Assembly (NCBI GenBank): GCA_938003665.1
Contig: CALKYI010000090.1
Span: forward strand, 1-5,821
Source: an uncultured Flavobacteriales bacterium
Lineage (GTDB): Bacteria; Bacteroidota; Bacteroidia; Flavobacteriales_D; Sanyastnellaceae
Direction: 5' to 3'
DNA: 5,821 nucleotides
Under the pieces are notes generated by a model, which saw only the letters and a program-made list of their open reading frames with translations, was not told where the DNA came from and made no database searches. Below are positions 1 to 5,821 of the stretch, piece after piece (position 1 is the first letter of the stretch; the number at the start of each line of letters is the position of its first letter). A program made the position numbers and the translations under genes.

Positions 1-1
1 C

Positions 2-283
2 ATGCCATACGAGTTGGAGGACGGCGCTTACACGTTTGAGTTCTCCTTGCCTGAAGCGGGCTGCGTGCAGTCGGTGGATGTGACCGTAGAAACGGCGTGC
101 CTCGGTGACTTCAATTTGAACGGCGAGCGCGATGTCGTGGACTTGCTCGTACTGCTTTCAGGCCTGCCGACCGGTGCGCTCGAAAGTGAGTTTGCAGTAG
201 AGGCCGATTGCGATTGTGATGGAGCTCTCACCATCGAGGACATGTTGACCTTCTTGGCGATCTTCGGAACGGACTGCGACTAA
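2..283 (+). CDS. 3' end of a secreted protein with a C-terminal dockerin-like calcium-binding repeat pair (5' truncated by the window)
   Basis: The frame is open to the left edge and ends at TAA 281-283. The ATG at 2 is probably an internal Met, so the 93 residues seen are likely only the C-terminus of a longer protein. Residues 33-93 hold two dockerin/EF-hand-like loops. Loop 1 has D36, N38, N40, G41, D44 and D47, followed by a hydrophobic helix (DLLVLLSGL). Loop 2 has D69, D71, D73, G74, T77 and D80, followed by MLTFLAIFGTDCD. Cysteines at 33, 70, 72 and 92 bracket the pair, which suggests disulfides and an extracytoplasmic location. The preceding residues (about 1-30) look like the end of a beta-rich domain. 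From memory, comparable Cys-framed loop pairs end large secreted proteins of marine Bacteroidota and Planctomycetes. Whether this one anchors, sorts or only stabilises the protein cannot be told. The catalytic or adhesive part lies outside the window. It converges with the minus-strand gene ending at 292. Confidence 0.75.
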   Translation: MPYELEDGAYTFEFSLPEAGCVQSVDVTVETACLGDFNLNGERDVVDLLVLLSGLPTGALESEFAVEADCDCDGALTIEDMLTFLAIFGTDCD

Positions 284-291
284 AGCCGTTA

Positions 292-1164
292 TCAAGGCGC
301 TGGTTCAGTGACTTCTACGAGGCCTTCGGCCCACGCTTTGACAACCAACTGCTCTTCCATGGCGAGGAGCAGTTGTTGTTTGCGGCGATGCAGGATCATT
401 TCGGTCACGTCATTGCGCACGGCGCTAAACGGGGCGGTGTCGTCCTTTAATGCGTGCTCGAGGAAGCGGACGAGGTAGTGCCGCCCTTCGGCTTCAAAAT
501 CCACGAGGCGCCGGCTGGAAATCTGCGATGCCGTCCGGTAAAAATTCATCGGCACCTCCTTCGTAAACGCGCTCAACGTCCACCACGTCGAGCCGTCCAA
601 ACCGTAAATCGCACCGTTCTCCACGCACCAACGCTCGATGTCAATCATCCCCGTTGAGTCCAGCGCCGCAAACGGCTCGCGGATGTCGTCCAAAACGGCC
701 GTCTCCGGCGCGTTGATGAACAACACGCGGACGGCATAATCCGTGAGCATGAAGGAGGCCTCATTGGCCTCATAGAATGCCAGTGCTTCCTCTTCGCTGA
801 CCTCGCTGTCCATGCGCTCGTTGACGTAGCGTTCTTTGAAGGCGTGGAGGAGGAGTGCGTTGCGGTAGGCCTTGATCTCGTCCTCAAAGGCCATGGCTTC
901 GGGCGGCAGGGCCGCTTCAGCTTGTGCCACGAGGATCTGTTCCCGTACCCATTGATCCACGTACCGCCGGGCAGCGGTCGCCGAATCGTCGAGGCTCAGC
1001 CCGTTAGGAACGTGGGCCCGCACCTGCGCAGCGGTCAACGTGGTGGTTCCAACACGGGCGACGGATTGCGTCGAGGACTCAGCCGCTTCGCCGCAACCCG
1101 CTCCAGTACCGCCCAAGGCGATCCAGAATAAGATTCCTGCAGCAGCCGTCGAACGCGCGGTCAT
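292..1164 (-). CDS. SurA-like periplasmic chaperone/foldase with a degenerate parvulin domain
   Basis: This is a 290-residue protein starting at ATG 1164 and ending at TGA 292-294. A hydrophobic N-terminus (about 8-22, ILFWIALGG) indicates export. C24 follows GAG, a poor lipobox because position -3 is Gly rather than Leu/Val/Ile, so lipoprotein status is uncertain. Residues 35-140 resemble the helical SurA N-terminal chaperone region: a VARVGTTTLTAAQV strand-turn, then long amphipathic helices. Residues 143-236 can be aligned by eye with parvulin domain 1 of the upstream neighbour: RVLFI against RHILI, WWTLSAF against GWFSAF, and GRHYL against GYHFL. The first conserved His is replaced (V147) and the second is kept (H229), so isomerase activity is doubtful. 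A helical, charged tail (about 240-280) closes the protein. It follows the large foldase gene by 4 bases and is probably co-transcribed with it. I infer a client-binding chaperone or partner role. A hypothetical protein in this slot next to parvulin genes is, from memory, common in Flavobacteriia. Confidence 0.72.
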   Translation of the reverse strand: MTARSTAAAGILFWIALGGTGAGCGEAAESSTQSVARVGTTTLTAAQVRAHVPNGLSLDDSATAARRYVDQWVREQILVAQAEAALPPEAMAFEDEIKAYRNALLLHAFKERYVNERMDSEVSEEEALAFYEANEASFMLTDYAVRVLFINAPETAVLDDIREPFAALDSTGMIDIERWCVENGAIYGLDGSTWWTLSAFTKEVPMNFYRTASQISSRRLVDFEAEGRHYLVRFLEHALKDDTAPFSAVRNDVTEMILHRRKQQLLLAMEEQLVVKAWAEGLVEVTEPAP

Positions 1165-1168
1165 CGGA

Positions 1169-3175
1169 TCAGTCGGCGAGGGAGTGCAAAAGAGCGGTAT
1201 TCACTTCCACAGAAGTGCCCGCGCGCAGGGCTTTAATCCATTGCGCTTCCAAGTGATCTTGGTACGCCGCGATGACCTGTCCGCGGGCTTCCGTGAGCGT
1301 CTTCGGCTCTGGCGAGCGCACAGCGCCCACGTGCACGAGCACGGTTTCGTCGCCACCGCCTTCGTACGTGGCGAACACGGGCGCTTTATCGGCAAGGGTA
1401 CCTGCCGCAGCATCGGCCAGCACCTTGTCTCCCCAGGTGTTGTCGCCTTCGCTGAATCGTCCAGAGGTCAAGGTGATGGAATTGCCGTTTTCGGCGTTGT
1501 AATCGCGTTGGAATGCCACGAGGTCTTTGCCTTTCTTGACGGCTTTGCGGGCCGCTTTGACGGCCTTCTCGTCGGCGCAGGTGAAGATGTCCACCTCGGC
1601 GCGCGTGCCCCACATGAAGTCACCCACGTGGGCCGCGTGGTATGCTTCCAATCCCGCGGTGTCTTTCACGGCCTTGCTCCACACCTTCTCGTCCGTCAAT
1701 TCAAAAAGCAGGATCCCGTCGTGGTATTCTTCCATCAGCAACCGGAAATCATCGTGCTTGGACTCGAGGCGCGCGTCCTCGTAGTCGAGGAGGAGCTTGT
1801 CTGACCACGACGCGAATTGTTCGTCGATGACGGCACTGGCACCCGCTTCCGCGTTGCGGATTTTTACGATGTTCAAGTAGTCCACAAAATCGGCTACGGT
1901 GGCGCTTTCGTCCCCAATGGTGAGCAGGGTGGTGGCGGCGGTTTTGCTCGGCACGTTCGCCAGCGGATGGCCGGGGAAGAAGACGCTGTCTTGTTTGGCG
2001 GTGATGCGCTTAAGGGACTTGATGGCGGTGGCGTTGGATGTGTAGTTGTACTCGACTTTGAGGTTTTCCAGGAACGACGCTCGGGTCAATTCGGAGCGGC
2101 TGTCCCGGCTGACTTTCTTCTGCAATTCGCGCTTGGACGCTTCAAAGGTGGCGGGAGCACGGTATTCGAGGCGCTTGACGATGTGCCAGCCGTACGAGGT
2201 CTTGAACGGTGCGGAAATTTGTCCGTCCTCGGTCAACCCAAACGCTGCGTTCTCAAATTCCTCGACCATTTTGCCCGTTCCGAACCAAGGCAGTTCGCCC
2301 GCCTTGCTCGCTGTGGTCGCGTCTTCCGACATCTTGAGGGCGAGTTCTTCCCACGGAATGCCCTTGCCCAGGAGGTCGTAGATGGACGTGATGCGTTCTT
2401 CAGCAGCCTTTAACGTCGCGTCGTCGGCTCCTTCCTTCGTGCGGATCATGATGTGCGCGGCGCGGATTTCACCGCGGGCGTCCCGGCGGCCGGTTACTTC
2501 GAGGAAGTGGTAGCCGTAGCGCGTCCGGACAATGGAACTGAGTTCGCCGACCGGTGTCGTATAGGCCGCCTCTTCAAACGGATAGACCATTTGGAAGGCC
2601 GAGAACCAGCCGAGGTCGCCGCCGTTGTCGCGCACGCTGGGGTCATCAGAACCGGCCTTAGAAAGAGCAACGGCCTCAAAATCCTCGCCGTTGGCGATGC
2701 GCTCGCGCAGGGCCTCAGCGCGCTTGTACGCTTTGAGGGTGTCGGCTGGCTTCGCCTGGGCGCTGCACGAGATCAAGATGTGGCGCGCACGTACCTCCTC
2801 TTGCTTGCGTTCCCACGCCTGGCGCACGAGTTCATCGAGCAAATCGTTGTTGGTAAGGTAGGGGCGGGCGAGTTGGGTTCGGTAGCCGGCGAGTTCTTTT
2901 TGGAAGGTCTCCACGGTATCCATACCCAACGCCTCAGCAGCCTGGACTTTCAGCTTGAAATTGATGAACAACTCCATGTACTCGTCCAGCGCAGCGGTGG
3001 TGATGACGCTGTCGCGGTTGTTCTTGAGGAAAATGTGCTCAAAGTCGGCGAGCGAGACGGCCTCCTCGCCAACGGTCAGGACGGCTTCTTCTTGTGCGAT
3101 GGCAGGGGGTGCGGCCAAAACGGCAGCGAAAATCACGCAGGCAATACCTGCTGTTGTGTTCAAGAGGTTTTTCAT
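1169..3175 (-). CDS. Periplasmic multi-domain parvulin-type peptidyl-prolyl cis-trans isomerase (SurA/PpiD-like foldase)
   Basis: This 668-residue protein likely catalyses cis-trans isomerisation of Xaa-Pro bonds and chaperones exported proteins. I chose ATG 3175 because it gives a textbook signal peptide (MKNLLNTT, a hydrophobic core, then AIA|Q with cleavage after A27) and lies 13 bases after the guaB stop. An in-frame ATG at 3217 would add 14 residues ahead of the signal peptide and overlap guaB. Residues 32-125 form a SurA-N-like helical region. Parvulin domain 1 is at about 127-231 (RHILIS, H132; GGDLGWF; GYHFLEV, H223). Parvulin domain 2 is at about 236-338 (AAHIMI, H241; GELPWFGTG; GWHIVKR, H331). 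Both keep the paired histidines of the family. From about 415 a second SurA-N-like segment (LLTIGDESATVADF) begins, followed by a third parvulin-like segment (about 525-625) that lacks the histidines. The protein ends at TGA 1169-1171, 4 bases before the next gene. Its position after guaB suggests expression from the guaB promoter. The family is clear; an exact orthologue name is not. Confidence 0.9.
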   Translation of the reverse strand: MKNLLNTTAGIACVIFAAVLAAPPAIAQEEAVLTVGEEAVSLADFEHIFLKNNRDSVITTAALDEYMELFINFKLKVQAAEALGMDTVETFQKELAGYRTQLARPYLTNNDLLDELVRQAWERKQEEVRARHILISCSAQAKPADTLKAYKRAEALRERIANGEDFEAVALSKAGSDDPSVRDNGGDLGWFSAFQMVYPFEEAAYTTPVGELSSIVRTRYGYHFLEVTGRRDARGEIRAAHIMIRTKEGADDATLKAAEERITSIYDLLGKGIPWEELALKMSEDATTASKAGELPWFGTGKMVEEFENAAFGLTEDGQISAPFKTSYGWHIVKRLEYRAPATFEASKRELQKKVSRDSRSELTRASFLENLKVEYNYTSNATAIKSLKRITAKQDSVFFPGHPLANVPSKTAATTLLTIGDESATVADFVDYLNIVKIRNAEAGASAVIDEQFASWSDKLLLDYEDARLESKHDDFRLLMEEYHDGILLFELTDEKVWSKAVKDTAGLEAYHAAHVGDFMWGTRAEVDIFTCADEKAVKAARKAVKKGKDLVAFQRDYNAENGNSITLTSGRFSEGDNTWGDKVLADAAAGTLADKAPVFATYEGGGDETVLVHVGAVRSPEPKTLTEARGQVIAAYQDHLEAQWIKALRAGTSVEVNTALLHSLAD

Positions 3176-3188
3176 CTTCAGGATGGTC

Positions 3189-4667
3189 TTAACGCAAACT
3201 GTAATTCGGTGCTTCACGCGTGATGGTCACGTCGTGGGGATGGCTTTCTTTCACGCCGGCAGCGGTCATGCGGACAAATTGCGCCTGCTGCAAGGTGGCG
3301 ATGTCAGGTGCTCCGCAGTAGCCCATGCCGGCACGGAGGCCACCAGTCACTTGGTGCATGACTTCGAGTACGGTGCCTTTGTACGGGACGCGGCCGCTGA
3401 TGCCTTCAGGTACGAGTTTTTTGAGGTCGTCTTCCGCATCTTGAAAGTAGCGGTCTTTGGAGCCCTTTTGCATGGCTTCCAAGGAGCCCATGCCGCGGTA
3501 GGTCTTGAACCGACGTCCTTCGTAAATGATGGTTTCGCCCGGGCTCTCTTCGGTGCCCGCGAGCATCGAGCCGCTCATCACAGTGTCTGCACCGCCAGCC
3601 AAGCCTTTGACGATGTCGCCAGTAAATCGGATGCCGCCGTCGGCAATCACCGGTACTCCGGTCCCGCGCAGCGCCTCCGATACTTCCATCACGGCGCCGA
3701 GCTGGGGAACGCCCACGCCCGCAATCACACGCGTCGTGCAGATCGAGCCCGGTCCGATGCCGACTTTAACGGCGTCAGCTCCCGCCTCCACCAACGCCTT
3801 GGCGGCATCAGCTGTCGCGATGTTGCCGCAGACCACGTCGATGGACGGGAAGGCCGCCTTGACTTTGGCCAGCGTTTCGAGCACGCCGCGGCTGTGGCCG
3901 TGCGCCGTGTCGATGATGACCGCGTCGACGCCAGCGTTGACCAGCGCTTCGGTGCGGTCAATCGTGTCATGCGTAACCCCGACAGCTGCAGCGACCCGCA
4001 AACGTCCCCATTCATCCTTGCAGGAGTTGGGGAAGGTGCTGAGCTTGATGATGTCGCGGTAGGTGATGAGGCCGACAAGCTTGCCATCGCCGTCCACCAC
4101 CGGCAGCTTTTCGATGCGGTGGGCACGCAGCAGTTGCTCGGCCTTTTCAAAATCCGAACCGTCCTGCGTAACGATGAGGTTGCTGTCCGTCATGACCTCG
4201 GACACGGCACGGTCGTTATTCTTTTCAAAACGGAGGTCGCGGTTGGTGACGATGCCGACCAACGTATTGGTCTCATCCACCACCGGAATGCCTCCGATGC
4301 GGTGTTCCTTCATGATGGCCAACGCGTCGCCCACAGAGGCTTCGCGGGAGAGGGTCACCGGATCTTGGATCATGCCGCTTTCCGATCGCTTCACGCGGCG
4401 CACTTCGGCGGCCTGCTGGGCGATGGTCATGTTCTTGTGGATGACACCGATGCCGCCTTGACGGGCCATGGCGATGGCCATCGCACTTCCCGTCACCGTG
4501 TCCATAGCCGCGGAGATGACCGGGGTTTTGAGGGTGATGTTCCGGGAGAAGTTGCTCGCGAGTTGCACGTCGCGTGGGAGCACTTCGGAGTAGGCAGGAA
4601 TGAGGAGGACATCGTCGTAGGTCAAGCCTTCGCCGACGATTTTTGGTTTTTGTGAATTGGTGGCCAT
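3189..4667 (-). CDS. guaB: Inosine-5'-monophosphate dehydrogenase
   Basis: GuaB catalyses the NAD-dependent oxidation of IMP to XMP, the committed step of guanine nucleotide synthesis, in the cytoplasm as a tetramer or octamer. The 492-residue length is typical. Numbered from ATG 4667, the N-terminal barrel part opens with GLTYDDVLLIPAYS. Two CBS domains (about 97-152 and 157-212; GGIPVVDETN and KLPVVDGDGK) form the regulatory Bateman module. The NAD-side motif IDTAHGHS has D253. The catalytic loop GIGPGSICTTR has the nucleophile C310. IMP phosphate-binding segments follow (ADGGIRFTGD, SMLAGTEESPGE, YRGMGS), then the mobile-flap Arg-Tyr (RYFQ, R406-Y407). All key residues are present, so the enzyme should be active. 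A TTG three codons upstream (4676) is in frame, but the ATG (MATNSQKPK) is the more usual start. It is probably the first gene of a unit with the two foldase genes, driven by the promoter box at 4732-4739. Confidence 0.97.
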   Translation of the reverse strand: MATNSQKPKIVGEGLTYDDVLLIPAYSEVLPRDVQLASNFSRNITLKTPVISAAMDTVTGSAMAIAMARQGGIGVIHKNMTIAQQAAEVRRVKRSESGMIQDPVTLSREASVGDALAIMKEHRIGGIPVVDETNTLVGIVTNRDLRFEKNNDRAVSEVMTDSNLIVTQDGSDFEKAEQLLRAHRIEKLPVVDGDGKLVGLITYRDIIKLSTFPNSCKDEWGRLRVAAAVGVTHDTIDRTEALVNAGVDAVIIDTAHGHSRGVLETLAKVKAAFPSIDVVCGNIATADAAKALVEAGADAVKVGIGPGSICTTRVIAGVGVPQLGAVMEVSEALRGTGVPVIADGGIRFTGDIVKGLAGGADTVMSGSMLAGTEESPGETIIYEGRRFKTYRGMGSLEAMQKGSKDRYFQDAEDDLKKLVPEGISGRVPYKGTVLEVMHQVTGGLRAGMGYCGAPDIATLQQAQFVRMTAAGVKESHPHDVTITREAPNYSLR

Positions 4668-4731
4668 GGTGGTCAAATGAATCGGGGGCCGAAACCTTTC
4701 AATCGCGCGGATTTACGGGTTACGATTCGCG

Positions 4732-4739
4732 CAAAATTA
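4732..4739 (-). promoter_or_regulatory. Putative guaB promoter, Bacteroidota-type -7 box
   Basis: Read on the minus strand the sequence is TAATTTTG, an exact match to the TAnnTTTG -7 consensus of Bacteroidota housekeeping sigma factors. No good TTG -33 element lies about 19-21 bases upstream; that stretch is the GC-rich terminator hairpin of the preceding gene. A start about 7 bases downstream would give a leader of roughly 55-60 bases before the guaB ATG at 4667. The position in the only sizeable gap, directly ahead of guaB, supports the call. The missing -33 element lowers it. Confidence 0.5.
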
Positions 4740-4740
4740 G

Positions 4741-4767
4741 GAAAAATACAGGCTCCTGCCGAGCCCG
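4741..4767 (-). terminator. Rho-independent terminator of the T9SS-cargo gene
   Basis: On the minus strand, 10 bases after the TAA at 4778-4780, the arms CGGGCTC (4767-4761) and GAGCCTG (4755-4749) pair as a 7-bp GC-rich stem with one G-U pair and a 5-base loop (GGCAG). TATTTTTC follows at once. Stem, short loop and U-tract fit an intrinsic terminator for the gene at 4778-5821. The T-tract abuts the guaB -7 box. Confidence 0.75.
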
Positions 4768-4777
4768 ATTTGCCAAC

Positions 4778-5821
4778 TTATTCTCCGTTGAGCACGTGCA
4801 CCAATCCCTGCCGGTCGTAGTAGCGTCCGGAACCGTCTTGGATGGTGATGAAATACCCATACGTACCCTCCGGTACGAACTGGTCCTTGTAGGTCCCGTC
4901 CCAGCCCGTTTCAAAATCCTCCGTGGCGAACAGGACGTCGCCCCAGCGGTTGTGAATTTCCATCCGGTAGTTGGCGAAATCCGCAAAACTCACCACGGGT
5001 TGGAAGGTGTTGTTGACCCCGCCAATGAGGATGGCATTGGGGATCCATACCACTGGTTCCTGCTGCAGGCACAGCTCGTTCGAAAACGCGTAGTTGATGC
5101 TGCCGGCCGGCCCGGGGAGGGCATCCGTGGCCTCGATGAGGTAGCAAAAATCACCCGGGCTGTACAACAGATTGCTTACGTCGTCCTCCCAGGTGAACAC
5201 CGTGCTAGGGAGGGTGGTCAACAGTTCGGTGGCATTGCCCAGATTGTATTTGCGGTAGATGCGGTAGCCGGCAGTGGCCCCGGGGAACTCCGCGTAGGGC
5301 GTCCAATGCAGGGTATTTTTCAACAACTGAAAATCGGAAATACCCCGCAACAACACCGTCTCGGCCGTATTCGACATGCCGACCGAATCGCTGCAAAAAT
5401 TCTCGACCCGCACGCGGTAGCTGTAGCTGGATTCATCGGTTTGGGCCGTGTAGTCGGTGTACATGAGCGTCATGCCGCCCACGCCCTCTTGGGTCTCGAG
5501 GTCGGTGAATTCAGCTTCGCCGGAGCGTTTGCGCTGCAGGGTATAGGCGTGTGCGTCGTTGGAATTGGGGTCGAGGTCGACGATGATGTTCACCGCCCCG
5601 CTGTCCGAAACAGATGCACGACGCAGCGACGTAAAACTAGGAGCGCCAGGGTAGCTGAACTCAAGGGTCCGTGCGTTGGAGAGGATCTCGAGGCCCGAAG
5701 CCATTTCCGCAACGATGTGGTATGTGTAAGTGGCTCCAAACGTCGCCCCCTCGTGCACAAAAGCGTTCGTGTTGGCATCGACCACCCCCACCTCTTGCAG
5801 TCCGGACCAGTTGCCGCTGCC
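4778..5821 (-). CDS. C-terminal part of a large secreted protein with fibronectin-III-like repeats and a T9SS type B (gliding-motility-type, CHU_C) sorting domain; 5' end beyond the window
   Basis: The frame stays open to the right edge, where the codons before the GTG at 5791 read GSGNWSGLQE. That GTG is therefore an internal Val rather than a start, and 347 residues are visible. Numbered from the GTG, three beta-sandwich units of fibronectin-III type can be seen: the tail of one to about 45 (FGATYTYHIVAE), one at about 50-145 (AYTLQRKR and SYSYRVRVENFC) and one at about 150-244 (LHWTPY, AGYRIYRKY and FCYLIEATD). Residues 248-337 are a type B sorting domain: VWIPNAIL, MEIHNRWGDVLFAT, GWDGTYKDQFVPEGTYGYFI and a final GLVHVLNGE. 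Such domains direct export through the type IX secretion system in Bacteroidota, with surface attachment or release. The usual PNAFTPNGDG-type calcium-like loop is altered to PNAILIGGVNNTF. An adhesin or surface-structure role is likely but cannot be shown from this fragment. A terminator follows the stop. Confidence 0.88.
   Translation of the reverse strand, partial: GSGNWSGLQEVGVVDANTNAFVHEGATFGATYTYHIVAEMASGLEILSNARTLEFSYPGAPSFTSLRRASVSDSGAVNIIVDLDPNSNDAHAYTLQRKRSGEAEFTDLETQEGVGGMTLMYTDYTAQTDESSYSYRVRVENFCSDSVGMSNTAETVLLRGISDFQLLKNTLHWTPYAEFPGATAGYRIYRKYNLGNATELLTTLPSTVFTWEDDVSNLLYSPGDFCYLIEATDALPGPAGSINYAFSNELCLQQEPVVWIPNAILIGGVNNTFQPVVSFADFANYRMEIHNRWGDVLFATEDFETGWDGTYKDQFVPEGTYGYFITIQDGSGRYYDRQGLVHVLNGE

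Noticed and set aside
284..310. A possible bidirectional terminator between the convergent genes
   Set aside because: Only a 3-bp GCC/GGC pairing is visible with no T-tract in either direction, so it cannot be supported.
1040..2413. Two further plus-strand open frames (1040-1804 and 1817-2413) opposite the foldase gene
   Set aside because: Both are antisense shadows with low-complexity Gly/Val/Arg-rich translations and no family resemblance.
3176..3217. An upstream ATG at 3217 for the foldase gene, giving a 28-base overlap with guaB
   Set aside because: It would put 14 charged or polar residues ahead of a complete signal peptide. The ATG at 3175 gives a standard Sec signal and no overlap.
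2453..3223. A 256-codon plus-strand open frame opposite the foldase N-terminal half
   Set aside because: It has no domain, signal peptide or upstream start context and lies wholly antisense to parvulin domain 1 and the signal peptide region.
2955..4655. A 566-codon plus-strand open frame opposite guaB and the start of the foldase gene
   Set aside because: It is a shadow of guaB. Its translation is rich in His, Arg, Ala and Asp with no recognisable domain, while the opposite strand carries a complete, motif-intact IMP dehydrogenase. Long antisense frames are expected in GC-rich genes.
4668..4676. A TTG start for guaB three codons upstream
   Set aside because: The ATG at 4667 gives the expected N-terminus and length, and nothing favours the rarer TTG codon.
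5789..5791. GTG as the start of the right-hand gene
   Set aside because: The same frame continues to the window edge with typical fibronectin-III-like sequence (GNWSGLQEV), so this is an internal Val codon of a longer gene.

Overview
The window looks like a chromosomal stretch from a GC-rich member of the Bacteroidota, probably Flavobacteriales-like. The main reasons are a C-terminal type IX secretion (T9SS) type B sorting domain, a promoter box of Bacteroidota type (TAATTTTG), no obvious Shine-Dalgarno sequences, and a guaB gene followed by parvulin-type foldase genes. The lineage call comes from these signatures, not from a database match. Gene density is very high, and no gap is longer than about 110 bases.

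Layout from left to right. (1) The 3' end of a plus-strand gene (to 283) encodes a cysteine-bracketed pair of dockerin-like calcium loops, probably the tail of a large secreted protein. (2) It meets, tail to tail with 8 bases between, a minus-strand cluster that reads right to left: guaB (IMP dehydrogenase, 4667-3189), then a large periplasmic multi-parvulin foldase (3175-1169), then a smaller SurA-like protein with a degenerate parvulin domain (1164-292). The gaps of 13 and 4 bases suggest one transcript. (3) Upstream of guaB a 110-base gap (4668-4777) holds a hairpin/T-tract terminator for the gene to the right and a guaB promoter -7 box just beyond the T-tract. (4) At the right edge lies the 3' end of a second minus-strand gene, which runs off the window. 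It encodes fibronectin-III-like repeats ending in a T9SS type B sorting domain, so its product is a secreted or surface-attached protein.

The window therefore pairs a housekeeping nucleotide enzyme with an envelope protein-folding module, flanked by two genes for large exported proteins with different C-terminal modules. The two foldase-like proteins would act in the periplasm on outer-membrane or exported clients. I see no mobile element, CRISPR array, RNA gene or convincing new system. The most interesting points are the decay and duplication of parvulin/SurA modules across the two adjacent genes and the tightly packed terminator-promoter junction before guaB.
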